DNA of 64,000 bases from Excoecaria cochinchinensis. Its lineage: Eukaryota; Streptophyta; Magnoliopsida; Malpighiales; Euphorbiaceae. Position 1 is the stretch's first letter; every line of letters begins with the position of its first letter. A model generated the notes under the pieces. The model worked only from the letters and a program-made list of their open reading frames with translations. It did no database searches and was not told the origin of the DNA. Position numbers and translations under genes: made by a program. The DNA is taken from assembly GCA_947683425.1 (NCBI GenBank), contig CANTUQ010000004.1:8532001-8596000 (forward strand), written 5' to 3'. Of the stretch, positions 57,833-64,000 are shown one piece after another.

Positions 57833-59746
57833 TTCTGAAAATCTGCAGAATTTTGCAAGATCTTTCCTTCCTCAAACTCATTCACAAACACACGAAACAC
57901 ATCCCAAGGTCTCTTACCTCATCTCCAGCCAGTCACACATTATTGATAACATAATCCAACATTCGTATCAAGTATTTCAATCAAACACGCCATTAACAAT
58001 ATCCATATACACAATCTATAATAATAACATTATTCGTCAATCATATCAATCGCACTCACATTAATTGCGTTCGTACATATGGTACGTCATTCTAAGGTTA
58101 CTCGTGAGACCATCACAATATAGCACTCATCAATAAACAAACCTTCATGGAGTTATATCTATTCTTAATTACTAGTTAAATCACCAATCTTAATCATATT
58201 CATAGGTTTTTCCCAACAATCATTACTTATATAGTCAATTAATTACCCTAAACATGCATAATAACTAATGGGAAAGATACGGGATTGATCCGGGTCATCC
58301 CTAGACTCAAAAATAAAGAAGAAAAGGCTCAAAACATACTTTTCTGTCGCGAGGTCGCGACCTTTGTCGCGCTCGCGACAGAGGCTCGCTTCAGCTCCCC
58401 TAACATACTGCTTTCTACCCCCAGTTCGTATCATATAAACCGACCTCTAAACCTCATTTTTAGGAAAAGTGGTATTCTTAACAAATGTTCTCCTACGTCT
58501 TATCTTTTAAATGAAACAAGTTTCACATCAATTGGATGTCTACAACTCCAGATATGGACTCCACAACCCATACTGGTCAAATAACTCGACACAACAGGGA
58601 CACTACATTTGTAATCACTTTTTCGATGTCTTAGAGCGAGAATTTGTCCAAGGCTATTTCTGAGACATTTAAAGTAATGGAATTCATGGTTCTAATATTT
58701 CAAGAATCGCATGATTTGGAGTTCTAAAACTCCCAAAAAAATGTAATAACCGAAGAAAGGTCCAGTGTATTCTAAACCAGTTTTTCTCCTAAAAACCTAT
58801 TCACATGCACCAATAAGTCATTTGAGTCAACACTCACTACCATCATCACAATTCATCACAACACACTCAAGAAGCTTATATCATACATGGATATATAAAA
58901 ATTCATATACAGATAAAAGAAAGTTCCCAAACCTGGAAATCAAGCTCAAACAATCCGCTCTTCACTCTTTTACCTTCTCTTTCCTTTCTTCTTTTTCTCA
59001 ACACCAATTCCTTGCACAACAAACCCAGAAAACTATTCTTAATCCATATCCTAGATCCCACATCAAAAGTAAATCTAGAAGGAAAATAAGATCAAAGCAT
59101 AAATAACTAAACACTAATCACTTACCTCTTCAATCTTACTTCTTAAGCCCCACCAACTCACTTCTAATTCATTCAAAATCAAAAGATGGAACAAAGAAAG
59201 GGAAGAAAAGGAAAAAGAAATGGAGATCGGGAAGATGAAAGGGCCAAACGTAGACTCCTCTTTTCCCTTCACTTTGTCTTTCTTTATCACACTTAATGCA
59301 CACCTACCACAAGCCATGTGTCCAAATCTTATTGGTCCCTTAATTCACCTTTTGACTTGTTCCACCTTGCACCATACTCCATACACACACAAACAATTCT
59401 TGAATAAATATCTTCAATACACCAAACACCACTCACACCATATCATTTCTTAGCCCACTCACATCCTACTTCCATACACTTCAAGCACACTCTAACAATT
59501 CCTTATAAACCACTTGTCATCATCCTACAAACCCAAGTGTCACAATCTTATCCAATCACTTCCTACATACCATACACATGTTCCACTAGATGATTTCTCA
59601 CTTAACATCTTATTAATTAATTATTTTCTTTTCACTTTAGTCCTAATTAATCAAACTTTCTTAAGCACAAATTACCGAAATACCCTTCACTTAACTGACT
59701 TAGCTTTCCGATTCCGACTAGGCCCGATTTGGGGTGTGACACTAAA

Positions 59747-59815
59747 GCTGTAATGAGACAGCAGTGTCCTCAATTGTTCAACTCAGGTAAAATTTTGAAG
59801 ACAAAATTTTTATAA
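59747..59815 (+). pseudogene. Chromovirus C chromodomain C-terminus and polyprotein end
   Basis: After the ctaaa duplication the frame that left off at 55810 continues without a shift. It includes CPQLFNSGKILKTKFL and ends with TAA at 59813, the standard end of Tekay polyproteins. The exact frame and motif continuity across Tat-2 and solo LTR B confirms both insertion boundaries. Confidence 0.88.
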
Positions 59816-59823
59816 GGGAGAAT
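59814..59823 (+). other. Chromovirus C polypurine tract
   Basis: AAGGGAGAAT lies directly before the 3' LTR (TGTAATGG). Confidence 0.75.
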
Positions 59824-60043
59824 TGTAATGGATTAAATAATGGGCTAGACATGAATAGTGTTTTTTGAGGTTGATTAGTAGACCCGAGGTGAAAAATAAA
59901 TAAGTGGCCAAAAAAATATTTTATTTGATCATCAAAAAATATTGGTCATGACGAGTCCGAAAGTAAAATTTTGGGTCAAACAGAGGTCAAATAGTCCTTA
60001 AAATCACGAAAATGATTTAAAATGTCAATTTAGGCGTTGGTCG

Positions 60044-60092
60044 TTGAGGGACGGCCGTTTGTAGCCATAGACGGGCATCTATGGTGTAGACC
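60044..60092. repeat. Repeat/hairpin island in C 3' LTR (short form)
   Basis: gggacggccgtttg and agacgggcatctatgg, one to two units only, versus four to five in the 5' LTR (17878-18000). Confidence 0.6.
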
Positions 60093-60442
60093 AAAATCAG
60101 CCCAAGTTGACTTATGTTGACCCAAGTTTGACTAAACCATAACTTTTGCTACAGACCTCAGAAAACTAATCCAAAAATATGAACTGTTCATATGAATGAG
60201 TAGAAATTCAGCTAACGGACAAGTAAATAATTATCGAATCAGGAAATGGTCTCCGATTGAGTTGAAATTTTATGTGTGGGCTATTTAATATATTTTATGA
60301 ATTATGGAATTAATTTTGGGAGGAATTGAGCTTGGGAAATGGGAGAAATAACTTTAGATTGCATATTGGGCCATAATGCTTAAATGGGCTTAAAAGAGGT
60401 TGAACCAATTTGATCTAACCAAGCCCAACCCATTAAACTAAT

Positions 60443-60450
60443 TATAAATA
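60443..60450 (+). promoter_or_regulatory. Candidate TATA box, C 3' LTR
   Basis: TATAAATA, same position as 18397-18404 in the 5' LTR. Confidence 0.6.
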
Positions 60451-62402
60451 GGCTAAAATATCAGATTGTGCTGGAAGACTCCATCATTCTCTCCATCTTT
60501 CCTCCTCCCTATTGGTGACCGAATTCCTTCATTTATTTTGCTCTCCATTTTCTTTACTTCTCTTCATCTCTCTCCCTAAATCCTAGTTTCCCTAGCATAT
60601 TTTAGCCACTTTATTAGTTAATTGTGGTCTCTAATCTTCAATTAAAGGGATAGAAGTGGGACAAATCAAGGATTCTTAGTTAGGGCATAAAAGTGAGGTA
60701 AGAGGACTTAGTGTTCTTAATTGTATCTAAGGGCTCAAATAGGTAAATTAGACTATGTAGAGTGCATTTATGTGATTATTTTGAACAAAGGAAGCAAAAT
60801 AATGGTGGTTTCTTTGGATGTAGAAAATAAGGAAGAGGAAGGCACCTCTAAGGGAAAAGGCAAGGAGAAGGAAGTGTATGAGGCCTAGAGCAAGTGATTG
60901 AGGTTAGTGGTTACCAAATCCAACTATTTTCATTGAAATTGTGTGAATTTAGGTTATGTTTGTATGTGAGGTATATGTAATTTGCATGCTAAATTGAAAT
61001 AAACCTTATAAATATGTTTAAGAAGGTTAAAAATAAATATTGAAGTGATTAAAATAGAAAGAAATTTTTTTTAACTTGAAACCCTAACTTGGCCGAATGT
61101 ATATATGGAGCATATATGGGTATACTTTAATGTTTTATGATAAATAATGGTATATTCATGATAAATTTCATGTAATCTAACTAATTTAATAAGAAAAGAA
61201 TGAAATATAATTTTTAAGACTAAAAAAGTGACTTGGCCGAATGGTTTTCTTAAGGAAAATAACATATGGTTTGATAATTTATTTAAGGTAATGGCATAAA
61301 ATGAGTATAGAAGGAAAATTGAGTGTATGTTAATTTATTTGGAATTATTGAGATTTATTTGAATAATTTCTAGTATGTGATTATATTATGTTCCTAATGC
61401 AAATTATGGTATATGGCATGATAAAGTGACTTGATGGCATAATTGGTGTTTAAATTGAGTAATAAGTGGAAATAAAATCGAGTGGATAATGTTCTTGTAC
61501 TTACTTATAGTTTGGTGGATAATCTAGCTCAGGATATAATTGGCTAGCCATAGGGACCCTATACCGCAGTACAAGTCATGATGGCTCGTTTAGGTAGGCT
61601 AATAACGGTCTACCATTGTAATAAAGTGAAAAGTGCTAAAGTGTAAAGTGAATAAAAGTGAAAGTGTTTGAGTGGTCCTATGGGGTCACTCTATAGTGTA
61701 GTGGATCTTTGGGGTCCACGTCTAATATATCCATTTTGGAGACTTCTACAGGATTGATACTAGGGGCAATATGATAAAAAAAATGGATTATAATTGGTTA
61801 ATTTAGTAATAAAATAAGAAAATAAGTAAAAAAAGGGACTTATTTGTAAGAGTTGAAAAATTTTAGTGATTGAATGGTAAAAATAATAATTAAATAGTTA
61901 ATTATATAAAATAAAATAAAATATGTAATAAAGCGGTAAAATAAGTAAATTGTTCTTTAGTTAAGGACTAAAATGTAAATTGGCAAAAAAAATTAATATT
62001 CTAAGGACTAAATGGTAATTGGTAAGTCAAATAATAAGTTTAGTAATAAAGTCAACAAGTGGCATTATCGTAATTAAAGGAAAAATAAGGATGAAAATGT
62101 AAATAAGTAAAAGAATAAGAACTAAATTGTAATTTGGCAATAATAATAATTTAAGAGATTAAATGTCAATGAATAGTAACATAGAAATTGATTGTGTGTA
62201 AAAGTGGATAATAGATAATTATATGAATATATAATAATATTAATGAATTAAGCTAAAATATAAAATGAATTAATCACTTATGGATTATTAACTAATTAAT
62301 TTAGGAAGACTAATATTGAATTTAATAATTTAATACATATATAAAATATGCATGTGTATGATTGGTTTAGATTAGTGGAAATTCTTGGATTATTAGCCAC
62401 CA

Positions 62403-62423
62403 TTGAACATATTTAATGCTCAG
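62403..62423 (+). other. Stem-loop near the 3' end of C 3' LTR
   Basis: TTGAACAT-attta-ATGCTCAG, the counterpart of 20412-20432. The right arm keeps the form seen in D; the left arm has two changes. Confidence 0.5.
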
Positions 62424-63027
62424 CACGTAGTTTATATTAACTGCGTGTATGTACAGCCTAGAGTTTGGGAACAGCAAGCATACTTCATTTTTAGAGCTGA
62501 AGGGTTAAAGAAAAGTGAAGAAATATTTTGTATATAATATTTAAAAAATGTATATGTATTTATATTGACATTTTGGATTTATGTGTTGGCATGTATGTGA
62601 CGAACTTTTATATATATATATATATATGTAGAATGGTAGAAATTTATGGTGGTTGGCAAGATGGATCTTGATGATAAATGGATTGTGATAAATATTGTTG
62701 TGCCCTAGATGGGCTGAGATTTGCTTGAATTTGCAGGTTTGGGTAGGTCAGTATTATAGCCATAATACTGTCAGAATTTTATCTAAAGGATTAGTAATTT
62801 AGAGAGTTATAGGTCATCGGTAGTTAGTAACAAAAGTTATAGAATTTATGAAAGTAAGTAATTAGGAAATTGGCAATGGATGCCATGTAAGGTCAAGTAA
62901 AGGAAGAAAAAAAAATTACCCGAATTTTTACTAAGTAACTTAGTTAAGTCATACTTCAAACAATCATGGTAATTATTACTGCTCATAACGTACGTATTGT
63001 ATAGTGTGATAAGGGCATTACACTCAG

Positions 63028-63758
63028 GTCAGGTTCACTTCCCACCTTGCAAGTTATGATCCTTGAAAAATAATTTCTTCATTTTTGCTATTTAAGCTTT
63101 TTTTTTTGTTGTATGTTATTATTTATTTTGTATACGTGTTATTTTTTAATGTTTTTTTTTATTTTTTTAAGAAATTGGAACCATTTTATTTTTATTTTTT
63201 AAAAAAATTGTTGGAAGTTTTTAATGGAAATATAAAACATTGCGGGAACTATATATAAATTTTTTTTATGGTCCTAAAACTTAAATATAAAATTTTATGA
63301 TACTCCAAAACTGTTTTAGTATTATTTTTTACTCCAAAACTTAAATTTACAATATACGAATAAGTGAATATTATGAATCTAATGTTTATTATGACATGTA
63401 TTATGATAATAGATCTATTTATTTAAAAATGTACTTGAATTATTTATTTAATTTTTAAGTTAATATATATTATGCTAAAATAAATATTTATTTAATTATT
63501 TTAAAATATTAATATCACCTTAAAATATTAAAAATTATAAAAACAATTAATATTTTTAAAACATGAACGACAGTTAGGTCATTTTTATAATAAAACTGTA
63601 AAATATCATACAGCTAGACCAAATAGAAAATATTATAAAATTACAGAATATCATACAGTATTTTCAAACATCATATGATTATAATGATACTATAATATAC
63701 TGTACCATACCATACTATACATTAATGAATCGAAACCTATCACCAAACAAACATGCCC
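63028..63758 (+). mobile_element. Right part of the Tourist/PIF-like element
   Basis: AT-rich sequence ending CACCAAACAAACATGCCC before TAA (63759-63761). The end is an imperfect inverted copy of the left terminus at 17231. A ggtattatagt-type phrase near both ends supports the pairing. No transposase. Confidence 0.5.
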
Positions 63759-63761
63759 TAA

Positions 63762-64000
63762 AACTATTTTTCTTTTCATGATCTGATCAAATTTTTGCGT
63801 GATTAAAAACTCTAGAAATATATCTTCCACATTGCACGTTGTTCCTGTTTAGCCATGAAATTGGCGGTTGAGAAAGTTATATATGCTTAGAATTGAAACT
63901 CCTTTCATCAGCAATACAAATTCCTCCTTTCCCTGTTGTTCTCTCCACTCCTATCGATTTCTCTTCCTTGTTCCATCTCCTTAATCCATTAAAAAAAAAA
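63762..64000 (+). other. Right flank, possible plant promoter/leader
   Basis: A TATA-like gttatatatgc (63880) is followed by ctccttt and CT-rich sequence (63925-63985), reminiscent of a plant promoter and 5' leader. No coding start can be assigned before the window ends in an A run. Confidence 0.2.

Larger units (their letters stand above)
55811..59741 (-). mobile_element. Solo LTR B of a Tekay-type chromovirus (3931 bp)
   Basis: The termini are TGTAACACCCC and GGGGTGTGACA, with perfect ctaaa duplications (55806-55810, 59742-59746). In reverse complement it begins TGTCACACCCCAAAT, the usual Tekay LTR start, and is colinear with solo LTR A. It carries a palindrome island at 57482-57832, a second small one at 58346-58385, the stem-loop at 56211 and a CT-rich leader (58970-59290 in plus coordinates). 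No gag/pol. Short open frames inside are noncoding by-products. Confidence 0.9.
17663..63022 (+). mobile_element. Chromovirus C: Tekay/Del-type LTR retrotransposon carrying nested insertions
   Basis: The LTRs at 17663-21008 and 59824-63022 both start TGTAATGGA/TGTAATGGAT. Flanks are cttag (17658-17662) and ctcag (63023-63027), 4 of 5 identical. Internal order is primer site, gag with CCHC knuckle, protease, RT, RNase H, integrase, chromodomain tail and polypurine tract. Solo LTR A, a 914-bp element, Tat-2 and solo LTR B interrupt it. Its own length without the three large nested elements is about 12.3 kb. RT motifs such as LRLCIDYRQFNKVTIKNKFP are Tekay/Del type. Many stops and frameshifts show it is long dead. 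Confidence 0.9.
59824..63022 (+). mobile_element. Chromovirus C 3' LTR (3199 bp)
   Basis: It spans TGTAATGGATT to aagggcattaca. Colinear with 17663-21008. TATA at 60443-60450, stem-loop at 62403-62423, short hairpin island at 60044-60092. The minus-strand frame at 61071-61265 is not a gene. Confidence 0.9.

Noticed and set aside
57421..58064. Arg/Ser-rich frames over the TCGCGA island
   Set aside because: Products of the palindromic repeat (RDRD-, SRAR-type) in several frames and both strands; not protein-coding.
58765..59453. Plus-strand frames in solo LTR B
   Set aside because: Thr/His/Ser-rich frames in a pyrimidine-rich leader read antisense; no domain.

Overview
This window is a stack of plant LTR retrotransposons nested inside one another; I found no host protein-coding gene I would defend. 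The sequence is AT-rich, with Ty3/Gypsy elements of two plant lineages: Tat (primer site matching plant tRNA-Arg, C-x2-H-x4-H-x4-C gag knuckle, second RNase H) and Tekay/Del-type chromoviruses (very long LTRs, initiator-Met-like primer site, chromodomain tail). It looks like a flowering plant, probably a eudicot, in repeat-dense and probably heterochromatic DNA. The species cannot be named from this.

Names used below. Tat-1 (1-10414, +, left end outside the window), Tat-2 (40797-55792, +), Tat-3 (23727-34310, -). Chromovirus C (17663-63022, +). Solo LTRs A (22704-36841, +, interrupted), B (55811-59741, -), D (11088-16353, -).

Layout. Tat-1 ends at 10414 and sits inside a minus-oriented chromovirus-type LTR fragment (10415-10980). 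Solo LTR D follows, then about 0.9 kb of unassigned DNA. A Tourist/PIF-like element starts at 17231 and ends at 63758; chromovirus C is inserted in it. C has a 5' LTR (17663-21008) and gag/protease broken by solo LTR A (itself split by Tat-3). It continues with RT, RNase H and integrase, a 914-bp insertion, and a chromodomain broken by both Tat-2 and solo LTR B. Its 3' LTR is 59824-63022. Target-site duplications support most joints: ttgta (A), acggc (Tat-3), accac/gccac (Tat-2), ctaaa (B), cttag/ctcag (C), TAA (Tourist-like). The frame of C rejoins exactly when the insertions are removed.

How the parts relate. Tat-2 is the best preserved element: gag, protease, a G-patch-like motif, RT, two RNase H domains, integrase and a 3' accessory ORF resembling the ATHILA ORF-1 family directly behind a splice-acceptor-like sequence. 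It is dead through one frameshift and several stops, mostly TAG where CAG is expected. Tat-1 and Tat-3 keep gag and long 3' noncoding blocks but lack most or all of pol, as non-autonomous derivatives would. Chromovirus C is older and more decayed.

Items most worth a second look: a possible 5'-leader intron shared by the three Tat elements with the same coding phase; the accessory ORF and its acceptor; a 718-bp near-identical tract between otherwise diverged Tat-3 LTRs; a stem-loop with a compensatory base-pair change in four chromovirus LTR families; and repeat- and hairpin-rich islands in nearly every LTR that change length between LTRs of one element. All percentages are by-eye counts. Lineage names rest on motif recognition, not on a database search.
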